Positions 46,981-60,489 of a stretch of 64,000 nt of DNA are shown here, one piece after another (position 1 is the stretch's first letter; the number at the start of each line of letters is the position of its first letter). The notes beneath the pieces are model-generated. The model was not told where the DNA came from, did no database searches, and saw only the letters and a program-made list of their open reading frames with translations. The stretch is taken from positions 5,456,001 to 5,520,000 of the forward strand of contig OX327686.1 of NCBI GenBank assembly GCA_946807835.1. Direction: 5' to 3'. Made by a program: the position numbers and the translations under genes. Source of the DNA: Ailanthus altissimus. Its lineage: Eukaryota > Streptophyta > Magnoliopsida > Sapindales > Simaroubaceae.

Positions 46981-48820
46981 GAGCTCTGCACATAAGCCTT
47001 ATCAATTTGAATGGTTTTAATAATTCATCGTAAATTATATAAAAATTATAAGTTAATTAAACAATATCACATAATAGTATTATTTATTATATAATAAATT
47101 ACATAATTTATTAATTTAAAGTGTATTTTCAATTTTTTATTAGTATTTTTATTTTAAATTTCGTTTATTAATTTCGCGAATGACAGGTTTACAAACCTGA
47201 TAAAAACAGTACATTTTGTTTTCTTAAGACGAAGGTTTGGAACATAGCAACGTGACCCAACTCAATGAAAATTGCTCAACTCTGAATAGGAAACATGCAT
47301 TTGGATTCTATAATACAAAACTATAAATTATTGTTATTTATTTATTTTCGTCTATTAACGGTGGAACTAGTACATATAAAAAGGCAAGTTTTGTCTTCCA
47401 GTAGGTATCTGCATGATGGATCTATAAATGTTTATAATAATAAATAACAAACACATTTCCCGATCAGTTTGCAGGTTCAGTCACATGGTTTCAAGCATTT
47501 AAGCAGATAAACTTTTTATTTTTCTTTTTGATGAAGAATTCCTTTATCTTTAAAAAAAGAACAGGAAAAAAATCTAAGCAGAAACTTTAATTTTGGCTGG
47601 GACATTAATTGACCCCACAAAGTTCCATAAATTGGAGTGGAGACGACTAGGATTCCGCATAATTTGAAAACTTAGATTTTCAATATTGATAATTTTTTTG
47701 TTGTAAACTCGCACTTTAACGATAAAATTTAAAATTAAGAATAAAAAATAATAGATAATTAAAAATAATAAATAATAAAAGCTATCAATAATACAGAGCC
47801 TATTTTCGCTCTTTATCGATGTTTTTCTTTAGTGTTCCCTATGTCCCTCTACATCAGCAACTCAAAGGCTTGAGACAAGCAAGAGAAAAAGAGAGGGTAA
47901 GGATTCTACTTGAAGGCGGATGATGTTGGAAGTGGATTCTAAAAATAAAGTGGAGTATTCAAGAGAATAAGCAAAGGCAAGTGCCATAAATTTAGTTGTT
48001 GTCGAAAGTGGCAAGTAGAAATAAAATTAAAAATAAAATAATAAAAATTTATAATAGTTCAATTTTAATAAATTTATATCTACTTTCTAAATTAATCAAC
48101 CTGCTTAACATTATACTATAACTCAAAAACATACAAAGATAAGAATCACCAAAATGTATACTCTTAGCATACATTCTTTCTCTTTCTACATTAATTTTAT
48201 CTTTAGAATAATTTCTCTCTTTAGATTAATTTTTTCTTTATAGAGACCTCTCTATTCACTTCACACTTCTTTCTCTATAACATAAAAAGATGAAGAAGAG
48301 AATTGATTTATATAAAACGTTCGAATTGAGCCCTTTATATAGAGACTAAATTACTCCTTGAACTTGACTTTTTGTTGTTTTAGATTTGAAATTTTTTTGG
48401 CCAAAAGGGGACTTGATGATTTTATTTTTATCAGAGACAAGAAGAATGATGTTTGAACTTGATTGAAAAGTTCAAATGCACGCTGAAATTCAAAGCAAAA
48501 CTAGTAAAAACCAAATTTTATAAAAGAATTAGCATAGAAGAAGAAGTTTTGCAGGAGATTTGAATTGTCTAAAATGGTATAACATTTATGCTTTTGTTAA
48601 AAATTACAAAATGTGAGATTTTGGCTTTGGATTTGGGTTGTTGAAAATTTCATCTGACCTCTAAACTTAGCCTAAAAGTAATATAACTAATAAACTTTAC
48701 ATATCTACATTTTATATTGCATTTTAGTTCATGTGTTAGTAAATAATTCTTCTTCAACTCAGATTTTAATTTTGTTGTTTATCCTCTGCTGATTACCTTT
48801 GCCACCATCTGCCACCCATC
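46981..48820. other. Intergenic sequence without recognisable gene
   Basis: AT-rich, frequent stops in all frames, no family signature seen. A TATATAAA-type box near 48310 and CT-rich runs suggest old LTR debris, but no partner was found. Confidence 0.5.
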
Positions 48821-48827
48821 ACCCATC

Positions 48828-49045
48828 GACCTCTGTCTTGAGCCTTTATCTTAAGCCTCTGTCTTGAACCTTTATCTTTAACCTCTATTCTAGACATTTG
48901 TCTTGGGCCTCTATCTCGGGTCTCTATCTTGAGCCTTTGTCTTGGGTCTCTGTCTTAAACTTCTATTTTGGACCTTTGTCTCGGGTCTCTGTCCTAGACC
49001 TCTGTCTTTGACCTTTGTCTTGGGTCTCTGTCTTGGGCTTGTGTT
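48828..49045. repeat. Minisatellite of about 13-bp units
   Basis: About 15 imperfect units of the type CCTCTGTCTTGAG / CCTTTGTCTTGGG / TCTCTATCTTGAG run in tandem, lengths 12-14 bp. Two alternating unit types (CTCTGTC and CTTTGTC) hint at a higher-order dimer. Confidence 0.85.
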
Positions 49046-49099
49046 TGTTGATCCTGTATTGGTTCATGATTAGTTTTGTGGCAATGGTTATTCTTCTCG

Positions 49100-50540
49100 T
49101 TTAACTTGTATATTATCTTCAAGAGGAGTTTGAGGCTATAACTTCACCTTAAGGTGAGATATTTTCACCTTATTTTAAGTTCTCCTTGACTTATTTACTT
49201 TCATATGGTCATTCCTTAAGTAGTCATCAATCAAGGATAAAAAATACCTATTACCACTATATTTTGTTGTATTTGTTAGCCCTAAAAGTCAGCATGGATA
49301 TATTATAGAACTCCGCCTATCTTGTAATTGATGGTGCAGAAACTAGGCATGTGTTATTTTTTCAATATATAGTGTCCAACTAGCCTTTTATTCCCAATGA
49401 GACCTTATTTTTCAAGCTGTGGTAAGCATAATTTTCTTATGTGGTCTATGCCACAATTCAGTTTAATTGTACCCTGTATAAGCAGCAATAATTGTATATC
49501 TAATGTCAGTGTTTTCTTGTAAAATATGCAAACCATCTTGCTTAGTACTTTTCATCATAAGCATAGAACTCTTGTTTATCCTCAATTGTCCATTTTTTAT
49601 TTTTCTTAATCCAGAACTTCTAAAGATATAAGGTTTTTCTTCAATTCATGAACATGTCTTACATCTTTCAAGATCCTTATTGTTTTATCATGCAACTTTA
49701 TGAGAATTGTACTTATTCTAATCACTTTACATGAATTATTATCCCCTATTAGTGCCTTACCTCCTTCATATTGTTCATATGTATCAAATTAGTCATTATT
49801 AGGACTTATATGGTAAATACATTCAGAATCTAAGACCAAAATTTTCAAAATTTTCTTCATTGCAACTGTGACAACATCTAAAATATCATACCCATACTAT
49901 TGCTGCATCTACATGATTTGACCATTTTTGTTTTAACTTTTCAATTCTTTCATAGTAGTTTATCCTTAAGTGCCCCCCCTTTCCATATAAATAATACTTT
50001 TTTCCACCAGCCTTTAACTTAAACATAGAATTTTGTATATACTTTTTTTTCCTCTTTTTTCTCTAGTCTTCCTTTAGCAAACATGCCTTTTTCATTACCT
50101 TTCTTCTCAGTTTTTCTTGTTCCCTTAATCTTAATGCCATCAAACAATCTTCTAGAATAATTTCTCTGCCATATTTAGTAATTGATTTTACTTTTCTATA
50201 AGAACTTGGTAATGAATTTAATAGAATAACAACTTGATGATCATAATTGGTTATTTTACTAGTATTTACTAAGTCTATATAAATTCTCTTGAATTCATCA
50301 ACATTCTCTTTTAAACCTTAGAGGGATCCATCTAAAAGTCAAATAATTTTATTATAACCTTTCTTTTAGAAGAATCTTACTAGATGAAGATTTAGAAATA
50401 AATAGACTTTTAAGCTTACCCTGAAGACCCTATGCTGTAGTCTATTCATTGGCTTGCTGCAATATACTGTTAGATAAGTGCAAGATGATGGTATTGAATG
50501 CAGTTTCATCTATCTTTATCATCTTTTCATCATTTACTAA
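49100..50540 (-). pseudogene. Highly degenerate copia gag-protease region
   Basis: On the - strand, 50530-50250 reads gag-like fragments (KIDETAFNTIILHLS, LQQANE, LKERLY), 49870-49800 reads ILVLDSECIYHISPN, the protease active-site region (normally W.LDSG.S.H, Gly changed to Glu), and 49650-49500 resembles the GAG-pre-integrase stretch. No LTR was found. Confidence 0.65.
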
Positions 50541-50735
50541 GTCCATTTGTATGCAACATACCACCTTTTTATACGAACCCAAATTATACTTTTGTGTTAT
50601 TCACACATTATTGATATAAATTTGTTTCATCTATATCTTATTTTAATTCTTCCATTAAAGACGAGTCACTTTGTACATTAATTAACTATAACTTTAATAT
50701 TATGCTTCATACTAGATATATAAAACTAATGTTAG

Positions 50736-50860
50736 GTATTCTAAAAAATAATGTGTTAAGTAAACATTGAATAATAAATAATTTTTGAATTTACATTATT
50801 TTATCATTTAATATTTATTTGACATATAATATTTTAAAATAAAATTTAAAATATAATTTG
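50736..50860. mobile_element. Diverged copy of the foldback MITE
   Basis: Shares AAAAAATAATGTGTTAA, AATAATAAA and AATTTAAAATATAATTTG with the copy at 33123-33262 in the same orientation. An (AT)n run follows at about 50878-50899. Confidence 0.5.
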
Positions 50861-51558
50861 AGATGACTAGTAATATTCATATATATATATATATATATAA
50901 GTCGTGTCCATTACTAAGGTCGACAATGTAACCTAAATTTTTGGAACAGTATTTATCAAGTGAAGGACTTTACCATGATTTACTATTATATTACTGCATA
51001 ATCAATTTTGTAGACGGAAACTCCCAGTTTAGTTTTCAAAATAGTTGTCAAAGTGGGTTGGATAAAGAATCACTTTTTGATTGCTGATAAGAAATTCTCC
51101 ATGGTTATTAATTTCCATTAAGAAAAAAAAAAAAACGAAAGAAGCAAATCAGAACACGTTTGTCTAAAGGAAAATGCATCGATGTTAACAAAGTAAACGT
51201 TATTCATCAGAAGCTTCGGACGTTCTTTACTTAGTTATACCAAAAACCCTGATAGTAAAATATATAAATGAATAATAAATCAATAAAATGTTAAAGAAGG
51301 AAATTTGGATGTCTTCTCAGTCAAAGATAAGCAAAGACCTACATGAATAACCGTGTAAAATAATGGAGAGCAAAATACAAATGTATCTCTAGCCTTTCCC
51401 TCACAGATTTAATCTACTAATTCCTATACCTAACTCACAGTGAAATTAAGAAGTAAATAATTAAATGGAAAGGTGCTTTCATACCCAATGTTCACATGCA
51501 CAAGCTCATCAATTTCCATGACGAGCTCTGAATCTAATGGCATATACGGTTTGAAAAT

Positions 51559-51564
51559 TTTATT
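51559..51564 (-). terminator. Polyadenylation signal of PIN2
   Basis: AATAAA on the - strand about 70 nt after the PIN2 stop codon, within the usual range for a plant near-upstream element. Confidence 0.6.
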
Positions 51565-51632
51565 TGTTCTTCCACCTAAGCCTGACTTGGTTTTACATTA
51601 GTATATTCGCTCTTTCCTTGGTTTTGAAGAAG

Positions 51633-54600
51633 TTAAAGCCCAAGCAGGATATAGTAAAGTATTGTTATGGGCAAGGCAATCAGCATTCCAAAAATAACCC
51701 TGTAAATGAGAAAAAAGAAAAAAAAATTATCTCTTAGTCTTATTAATAGATCACATAATTCATCCCCTATTTTTTTTTTAAAAAAGAAAATTACATAGTT
51801 TATTGGTATCTCTAAGGAAGACCAAATCATAACTACTTTATATATATATATATATATATATTACATCATAAATATTTTTTAATTACAAATTATTAAAAAG
51901 TTAATATACACATAATATAAATTTAATAAAAAAGATGTGCATAGTGCACTGAATGCATTCAAGACTCTTTATATTTTTTAACGTCTATTAAATATATGTT
52001 GAAAAATTTAAAAAGAGAAAGAAAAGAAACTTACGCAGTGCTGAGTATGTCTGGATGGACATTGTATTCCTTGGCAAACACAAAAGGAACAATACCTTGG
52101 GGAAGTGCTGCCTGGAAAGAGAAATCATGCAAATTTTAGTTTTCTCAATTCTATACCAAGAAAAATTTAAAACTATATATAAAACAAAAAGTTGACTATT
52201 CAAATCACAAATAGTTCAAGACAATAGCCTAAACTAATCAATCTACTAACATGAACGCTTAAGACTACTATTACATATGCAAACTTTGTATTTATGTTAA
52301 AAAAAATAAAAGATTTAATTTAATTAAAATTTATTTGTTTTAAAAATTATTGTTTTTGACTTCTCAATCTATTAAGTTTATTTCTCTTTTCAAATTTCTC
52401 TTCTTATATTTTGATTTATTCTTATTAAGTCTATTTTTCTTGTTTTAATTTATTCATATTAAGTTTATTTCTTTATTTTTTTTCTTATTTTAATTTATTG
52501 TAAACTTTAAAAATACTTGAGCATTCATTAATAAATAAAATAAGCAATGTAATATTTTCTATTCTCTCTAAATCTCTACAAATACACTTTCTTATAAAAT
52601 TAATAAAAGAGTACATATAAAAAATTGGCATACATTTATGTGTACAAGATTTTTTATATCTAGTTTTTATGTCTAATGCTGTTTGATCTCGTATGCAATA
52701 TATTTTTTCAGGGAAAAAATAATTATTCAAAAGAAAAACAGGAACTTTACAATGGCCACATTGTTGTTAAGGGTAAAATACAAGTACAAAATTCAAAGGC
52801 CAAAAAAAGTGGCGAATATGACATGAATGATGAGGTTTAAATTTTAAAATAAAGTTGTATGAACTGTATACCTGAACAATTGCGATATGAAGAAGAACAC
52901 CACGAAGACCAATAGCAATAGAAGTTGCGGCAATCACGGCGGGGCCAGTCAAAAATCTAACAGCCATTGCAAATGTTGCCACAGATTTTCCACAAGCTAT
53001 GATCTTTGGTTGTAAAGCCATGAACAAACCTATTTAATGAAGTAATTAATTATCCAGAAAGGTTGCATATTGAATTAATTATTTCAGTCTTGATATTGTA
53101 ACATTTGAAACTTATATATTCTAATGAACGAAAAAAATATACCTAGACTGAACATGGCCATTCCCAGCCCTGCATCAGATAATATCGATATTGATCCTTG
53201 CACAATTGAAGGCATTTTGATGTCCCACCTGGAATGAAATTAAAATTAATTTTTATGAATGATCTTGTTAATTTTTAGAACCACTAACTTTACATCAAAG
53301 GGTAATAATTGATTACCTGAATGATACGAGAGACCATATGAGGCCTAAAAGACTAGAGTAAGTGTTGGGGTTTCTTATGAGCTTTCTCCAAACCATGATA
53401 AGAATGAGCCTAGTCATAACACTTGCTGGTGGCATTTGATGTTGTTTCTTTGCGGCATCTGCCTCTTCCATGTCCAACTTCTTCTGGCCGCTGAACGGAG
53501 ACGCGCTTGTAGGAAATTTGGATCCATCCTCTATTTCGACATCCCTTTCTCCCTTAACGACTTTGCTTGCAGGACTCATGTTTTCAATCAACTCGTGCAT
53601 GGCTGTAACAAGTTCATTGGTAATTAAACAGATCAAGCTGTCAAATTAAATAGATGCAAATGATAAAGTGCAGTACCTTTAGAAGCAGCATTCTCATGTT
53701 GAAGAGAAGCTTTAGAAGAATCAACGGCGCCCGCAAAGTCGGTGGAGGCAGCTCTGTTAACTGCATGTCTCAAATTCCCTTCAGAAACTGGAGATGCACT
53801 GGAGCTCCAAACAAACATATGGAGCTCTTTATTAGGCATTGCCCCAGTACTACCACCACTTTCCTTCTTCCTTGGGCCAGCACTTGTTCCCCCAGTAAAC
53901 ATTGGATTGGGAGGTGGGTAAGAAGAAACAAGACCACCATTAAAAAGCTCGCCACTCATGCTCCTTCCTCCCCTTTTCTTTCCTAGCTTAAACATCTCCT
54001 CGTCGAAGTTTGAAGTCCTTGGTGTTGCCCCTTTTGAAGACTGTAGCGAATAAACGTCCCCAAAACCTCCTTGGAAGCTATTTGTGTATCCATGCTTTGG
54101 ACTTGGAGCTTTGCTAGCAAACATGGCGTAAAAATCATTTTGGTTGAAGCTTGATGCCCTTGGTGTAGGTTCTCGAGAAGATTGTACGGAGTATATCTCG
54201 ACACCAGTAAGATTTGAAGCTCTTGGAGTCATAGATGTTAACGAGTTCAATCCATGTGACTTATTGAACGAAGAAACTATTGAAGATGCACTAGATCTTC
54301 TCACAACAACGTGGAGTTTGCCATCATCGCCAATCTCAGCGTCGGCCTGCAGCGGTTCACGGCCGTTGAGTGAAACAACATCAGAATCAACCCGGAAAGA
54401 AGTGATGGAACCGGCAGTCTCAGGAAATTGCTCAGTAATAAGTAGCTTTGCTCCTCTATACTCAAACAGGAAGAGCATAAGCGTATACCATATCACGCTT
54501 TGCAAAACCACAATTTGTACCATTAAACTCCCTGAAAAATCTCCGTACATGGCTTTCAAAAGTGGGATTCCCATGACAAGAGTGTTTGGAAGAGTGGAGA

Positions 54601-54919
54601 GAGAGAAGAGAGTGATCATCCACTCAAGGTTGCCATGTTTTGTAAACGCTTGCCACAGAAAGAGAGCGGTCAGAATGACAACCTTTTGGAGAGAATCAGC
54701 CGCGATGAAGTGATAATTCATAGCATAAGGATTGTTAGACGAAATGAAGTGAAAGGACAGCAATGGCACAGCAAATACCGCCACGAACCGGTTGATGCCG
54801 GAGCATTGATCCGGGGTGAATATTTTCCACCACCGGACCGAGCCATAAGCTAATATCATAGCAACATATAACGGTACAATTGCTGCAAGAACATCGTAAA
54901 TATCCTTGCCAGTAATCAT
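51633..54919 (-). CDS. PIN2: PIN2-like auxin efflux carrier, complete
   Basis: PIN proteins export auxin (IAA) across the plasma membrane; PIN2 drives root gravitropism. Exons on the - strand: 54919-53677, 53602-53317, 53228-53143, 53029-52872, 52111-52035, 51699-51633. All introns are GT-AG and the total is 1917 nt, 638 codons plus TAA. The N-terminus ([20 protein letters not shown]) has the first five membrane helices to about residue 160, including [20 protein letters not shown] and the NPY at 63-65. A long cytosolic loop follows with three TPR(A/T)S sites (Thr231, Thr252, Thr299) of the type phosphorylated by PINOID kinases. The C-terminal helices run from [20 protein letters not shown] to ILYYILLGL, with NPNTY after the loop. 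Loop words such as [14 protein letters not shown] and PPASV match PIN2 rather than PIN1 or PIN3. The start ATG is the first in frame. No disabling change is seen. No transposon lies within the gene. Confidence 0.96.
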
Positions 54920-54982
54920 GGTTAATGAAGAAGCACTGCAATTAAAAGTGAAAGAAATAGAGTTGACAACTTTTTATGTAGT

Positions 54983-55006
54983 TTAAATTGGAAAACAAAG
55001 ACGCAT
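54983..55006 (-). CDS. Short upstream ORF in the PIN2 leader
   Basis: ATG at 55006 opens a seven-codon frame (MRLCFPI) ending in TAA, about 63 nt before the PIN2 ATG and downstream of the TATA box. Such short frames can lower translation of the main ORF, but this is inferred from position only. Confidence 0.4.
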   Translation of the reverse strand: MRLCFPI

Positions 55007-55094
55007 GACCGAGGAAGAAGCTATTATTTGTTTCTCTTCTAAATGGGGAAGAATGTGAACAAAGGAGAAGACAAAATGCATGGTTCTTTGTCTT

Positions 55095-55103
55095 CTTTTA
55101 TAG
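55095..55103 (-). promoter_or_regulatory. TATA box of PIN2
   Basis: CTATAAAAG on the - strand, about 176 bp upstream of the start codon, giving a leader of roughly 140-150 nt if transcription begins about 30 bp downstream. Confidence 0.7.
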
Positions 55104-55659
55104 ATGGGTCTAATTAAACTACTTTAGTTTTCCGATTAAAAAAATAAAATTAGATAGGATACATGTGCTTTTGATGCACAAAATTAACTTTAGCGGGGGT
55201 CACAATGAAATTACGAAAGCAAAACTAAAATGACAGTAGAATTATGCACCAATTTTAGCATGCATGCAGCTGGAACTTTTTCAAACTGCCATGTGTGGTT
55301 GTAGAGGAAAATCAATGCATGGCTTGAGGGTTTTATTCTATGTCATTAATGTTACAGATTTTATATCCTGATTTGCAGATCTGGTTCCTAATATGTAATG
55401 CCCTTGTTGTATTAACGATCGTTTTAAATATTCTTCAAAGTTTAGTTAGTTAAAGCAATCCCCTCTTTAGTTCTAATTATCATTTGCACAGTTAAAAAAA
55501 AAAAAAAGTCTGGCAGTTTAAAATAATGACCAACGGCCAAGTTGACAGGAAAGCGTACGTTTTCACTGTTTGCTTTCAAACTGAGGAAGAGATGTCATCA
55601 TACAATAAATAGATAGATAGATTCCGGTTAGATTGTACAAGTAAATACTATAAAAATTG

Positions 55660-55835
55660 CAAAGAAACCTTGACCCTCGCCACTGCACTCGTTCATGCAC
55701 ATGAACTAGGCAATTCTCAGTGATCTGCGGTAGCAGTAAAGATTTGTCGCATTTTTATTATAAATCCTTGCCGGGACTTGAGCCCTGCCAGTGCAAGCTG
55801 TTGTGTTGGGGCTCTCAGCTCTTGCCTCTGATAAA
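55660..55835 (-). mobile_element. Possible tRNA-derived SINE
   Basis: On the - strand GGGCTCAAGTCCCGG (about 55770-55784) resembles a tRNA B box (GGTTCGAATCC) and AGAGGCAAGAGCTGAGAGC about 35 bp upstream could be a degraded A-box region. The body ends in a T run, as some plant SINEs do. No convincing target duplication was found. Confidence 0.3.
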
Positions 55836-55839
55836 AAAA

Positions 55840-57040
55840 CTACAAATATTTTTCTATTTATTGTTATTTTAACGGAGGAAAATGCGGAATAATATAATAA
55901 GGTTCGTCTCTGTTTGCTGATAAATAAAGCAAATTAAATAACTTTTTCTTATTTCTAAAAACTTAACATAACTGTGCTTTCTACTTTTTTATAGGATCCC
56001 CAGTTATCAATTCTTGCACTGCATGCATCATCAAGGATCCAGTAGGTCCACAGTTGATACCTTCTAGCGTGTACCCATTGAGAATATGCATCCATAATAA
56101 TCAATTAAGTGTATTGTTGTTTTCTTTAATAGATAATTAAGTGTATATTTGAGATGAGAAATTTATGAAACAAATGATTATATATTAGTCTAAAATTTAA
56201 AAACTGTGTTCGATATACAGAACGGATCTTTTTTATTTTTGTTAATTTAAAATTTGATGTTGTATGAAAGAAGTTAGGGTACTCTATTGATTAATTCCTT
56301 ACATCTACATTTTTAGGTAACAAATAACTGTTTGTTCTTCAAAAGTGTTTATGTTATTTTTATTTTCATTTCTTTTAATTCCTTAGTATCTTTATTTATG
56401 TGGTATGAAGTAGGAGGCTTTACTACGAGCGCCGGCTCCCACAAATGATGGTCTTAGGTAAAATGAAAATGAGATCTTTTTGTGTTTTCTTATTTAGTGC
56501 TATTGGGTCCAAATTCAGCCGGTCTAATCAGTCTAATACTATTTGTTTAGTTCTTTCAATAGAAAATAGGCCCAAGGATCTATATGAATTCGCTCTCAAT
56601 GAATCTTTTCTTTTGGAAAGCATCCGCGTAGGTTTGCTAACACCCAGATCTCGTCCCATGGAATGATTTTAACACTTTCTAAAAATGGACTTCGTTGATT
56701 TGATGGTTGGGAAGTAGGCATGCTCGTCCAACGATCAGGGAATTTGGAAGGAAAAAGCTACTATTTTTTTTATTTCAAATCCTCTCTTATAAAAACAGGA
56801 AGTTCTGTCTCACTTAAAACCCAATTCTTCAATCACTTATCTATTCTCGAATTAAAATTCATTTTTTTTTACTGTTTTATTGAACGATTTATATTTTCTC
56901 AGCAATCAAACATTATTCTACTTCTCATTTCCTTGATTTAATTCTTTTATTTCTACTGACTTGAGTGTCATGCGTACTAATCCAAAAAATTCAGTAACAC
57001 CATCTGCAAAATTGTTTTACTATAAAATGACCACATTCCA
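55840..57040. other. No recognisable gene
   Basis: AT-rich sequence with frequent stops. The last few hundred bases may be the leader of the Ty3 element that follows, but no primer-binding site was found. Confidence 0.4.
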
Positions 57041-57949
57041 TCTAGATCAAAATAGACGAAATTGGAAATGCTCAGCCCGAGCTATAGTCAACCAATTCAA
57101 TCGAAACAAGAAGAGGAAGTGGCTAGAGAGGAGCCGAATGTAGCTCTGACAATGGTAGAAAATGGGGAGATAACAACCAAATGGCTAATGTCTTAAAAAA
57201 AATTTGAAGCAATTAGAAGAGCCAAAGATAGAAAACCAAGAGCAAAGAGAAATCTCATGGTGATGGAGGAATTTGAATAATTGAACCAAATTTCAAGAGA
57301 TAATAATCATAAACAATTCCAACGTGATAGTGTGGAGGATGAAATAGTCCACAGAGCAGTTAGAGAAAAATATTAGAAGGGGAGTGAAAAAGCTTAATGA
57401 CAAGGCAATCATAATACCACGATTATAAAAGAGGCAGGGGAGCTATATGAAAGGATAAGGAAATTGAGAATCATTGAAGATGCCATGCTATTAACAATGA
57501 GGGTCAACTAGGACACGGTTGTAGATTTAATTCACATAGCTCCAAAACCACACAAGTTCGTGGTTCTGAACTTTTTGATATACAATGGCCTTGGAAGATC
57601 TAGAGAAATAGTTTTTCATTTGAATACAAAAATGATCATGCATGCAGATGACGAGCCTTTCAAGTCCATCACATTTCATTTAAGCTTAAAAGGATCGACC
57701 TAATTTTAGTTTCGAAGTCTGAAAGAGAATTTAATAACTTCCTATAATGAGTTATCCGCGCAATTTATATTGCGATATATGAGGAACAAGAAAAGAAGGA
57801 AGGCGAGATTAGATTTGTTCCTTATTAAGCAAGGGAGAATGAAACGATCAAGAGTTTCTTAAATTGATTCAATATGAAGCTGAGTGAAATTATAAGTTAC
57901 AACGTAGAGGTTGTCGCCTTCGATATAACAAAAGCCAATGAAAACTTTC

Positions 57950-59333
57950 TGTTAGGGTCGATGCTTACGTATCATCCCTGAATGTACATATACATGTGTA
58001 CTTATACAAGTGTACATTCCTATTAAATCGCTAATACCCAATTATATGGTATTATGCATGTAACATTACAGACATGGTAGATCTGAAAGAGTTCGGATCA
58101 GATCTAAAGAGTTTAGATAAGGGCTCATAGTTAGCCAGGCTGAGACATATAATTGCTAAATGTTAGCACAATTAAGTGTTAGCTGGTTATATTACTCAGT
58201 AGATCCAAGAATTGGAGCCTTGTCTGTAATGAGACATAGACCTGAGAATATACTAGTAACTGCATAGTTACAATCGGGTGCCAAGAAATGCATGTTGCGT
58301 AAGTATGTTCTCGAATAATAGTCCCTGATCTATTTCTACCGATGCAGGTCTGTCGGTGGATACTCTTTTATATATAGATTAGTATATGTCGTATCTGTCA
58401 GGTATAAATGATCGTTCTTGACCGACTATGAGCTTAGAGCTCGTATTGACATATAGGTATCTAGTTAAGACTGGATATGGGACAGACTTATGAGGGCCTC
58501 TGATAGACATTCAATATAAGCCGTCAACAGATGGGTATGATCCGATGCTTATGGAGTCCGGTGTGTACAGATATGGGATCCGTCAGTTCTTATATGGAGT
58601 TTGATATCCAGATGCTTCGAGACTGTATCTCAGAAAGTCTTGTGGCCACAAACAATCATCCCGGGAAAAAGTTCCGACAAGGTGGAACAACATGGCAAAG
58701 GAGTTTGCGCATATTGTTCATTGAGATACAAGTCTGGAGATAGGATATAGATGAGCACATAGGGATTTTGACGGTGATAATCTATATCCCCGCACATCCT
58801 AGATATCATGACGGAAGGACTATACGTATGCGTTGTAACTTCAGCTTGTATGGTTCAACATGCTGATTTGTATATCCGTGACGTGTACGTGGGGCATTGC
58901 TCACGGACTCATAGAATAGTTTCATTTGACGAATCGGGCGTAGAACCTAGGGAGTTCCACGATATGGAGTGTACTCGTTGTGCACTAGGGCAGCGTGCCA
59001 GATTAAATTATTTAATCCAGCAATATTCAGCAATTTTATGGGAATATATGTGTGTCTGTATTTAAGTGTTAAATACAACAATTAGTTAATAAATGTTATT
59101 TACTAATTGTATAAGGACACATATCGTATTGTGGACCCTCAATTGAGTTTATCAAAGTGTGAGATTTGGTGGGACCCACTAGGGAGTAAACTTGGTAACT
59201 ATTCATGAGGGATAAAATGGTCATTTCTCAGTTTGATTATTTAATAGTTAAATAATCAAAATATCTTTCTTTTTATATTATATTATATATTATTATATCA
59301 TTATTTTTATATTATATTATATATTATATATGT

Positions 59334-59375
<42 letters not shown>

Positions 59376-59924
59376 AAAGCAAAAGAAAGAGAAGCAAGAA
59401 TTGGAGAAGGCCAAACGGCCGAGAGAGGGAGAAGAAAAGAAAGAAAGAAGAAGAAAAGAATTAAAAAAGAAAAAGAAAAAATGAAATTGTTTCATTTTTC
59501 CTCTACTTCTAATTGGAGCAATTATGAATTATTCCAAATTCTCTATTTCTTATCCTTTTGGAGAAAAGGATGTAAATTCACTCCCGGCCATTTTGGGGAT
59601 TAAGCGTTAATCCTAGGTTGAATATGAAGCTGCTGTTCTAACTCACTAAGCCCACCGAGTTGGTGACTAGAATTGCACGCGAGTTGGTCTCCATGCGGAC
59701 TCCAGAAAAAATACGTGTATAACGTTACACGATTAGTGAGTTCTATAATTTTATTAATATATTAATGTGATTAATATATTTATTTATTGTGTTTATTGCA
59801 AAATTTATATTTCCGCTGCGTTAGGCAATAGACACAATTTCACATGCATACACTCACGTGCCTAGATCCTGCTGCGCCAATATTTTCACCCCCTACTACC
59901 GATACCTGGTTTAAAAGAACTTCA
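57950..59924 (+). mobile_element. Solo LTR, 1975 bp, in a gag pseudogene
   Basis: It starts TGTTAGGGTCGATGC and ends AAAGAACTTCA, with a perfect target duplication CTTTC (57945-57949, 59925-59929). Removing it restores a continuous gag-like reading (ANENF before, continuing LEIETMDPRRRG-like after). It belongs to the same family as 40994-43456, in opposite orientation, and includes an (AT)n run at about 59338-59372 and the CCAAACGGCCGAGAGAGGG purine stretch. Confidence 0.85.
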
Positions 59925-60489
59925 CTTTCTTTGAAATGATAAACTAGAAATCGAAACAATGGATCCAAGAAGAAGAGGATAACATTACAATGGTAAGGGA
60001 AAGCTCAATCGTCATAATGTAGAAGAATGGTATGACATTGCAATGGTGAAGGAAACCTCAAGAGGAGATAGGAATAAAGATAAATGCCTGAAGTATATGT
60101 TTCAACCATTGATGCCAATCAATATACCATTAGGGAAAATATGGCTAAAGTTTAAGGACAAAAGCCTTTCTTAGATGCCGAGAGCCATCTTAATCACAAA
60201 AGATCAAAGGGATCAATCAAAGTATTGTCTATTTCTAACAAAATCAGGCATCATATTGAAATTACACATCACATCTACTAATTATTTTTTGATTTATGCT
60301 ATCTAAGGTAAGAAGAACACAAGGGAAGTTCTGAAGAGGATGAGGAAGAGCAACACAGGAAAGCTTCAACTGTGGAAGTCACACTCATAGAAACCTTACA
60401 TTGATTTCTTATAGCATGAAAGCTTTCAAGGGATATGAGGGAAGCTCACATAGTCAAAAATAAAGTAGGGATATTTACACTCATGGAAA

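Noticed and set aside
54144..54713. 189-codon frame on the + strand opposite PIN2 exon 1
   Set aside because: Antisense shadow of the PIN2 coding exon; no family match of its own.
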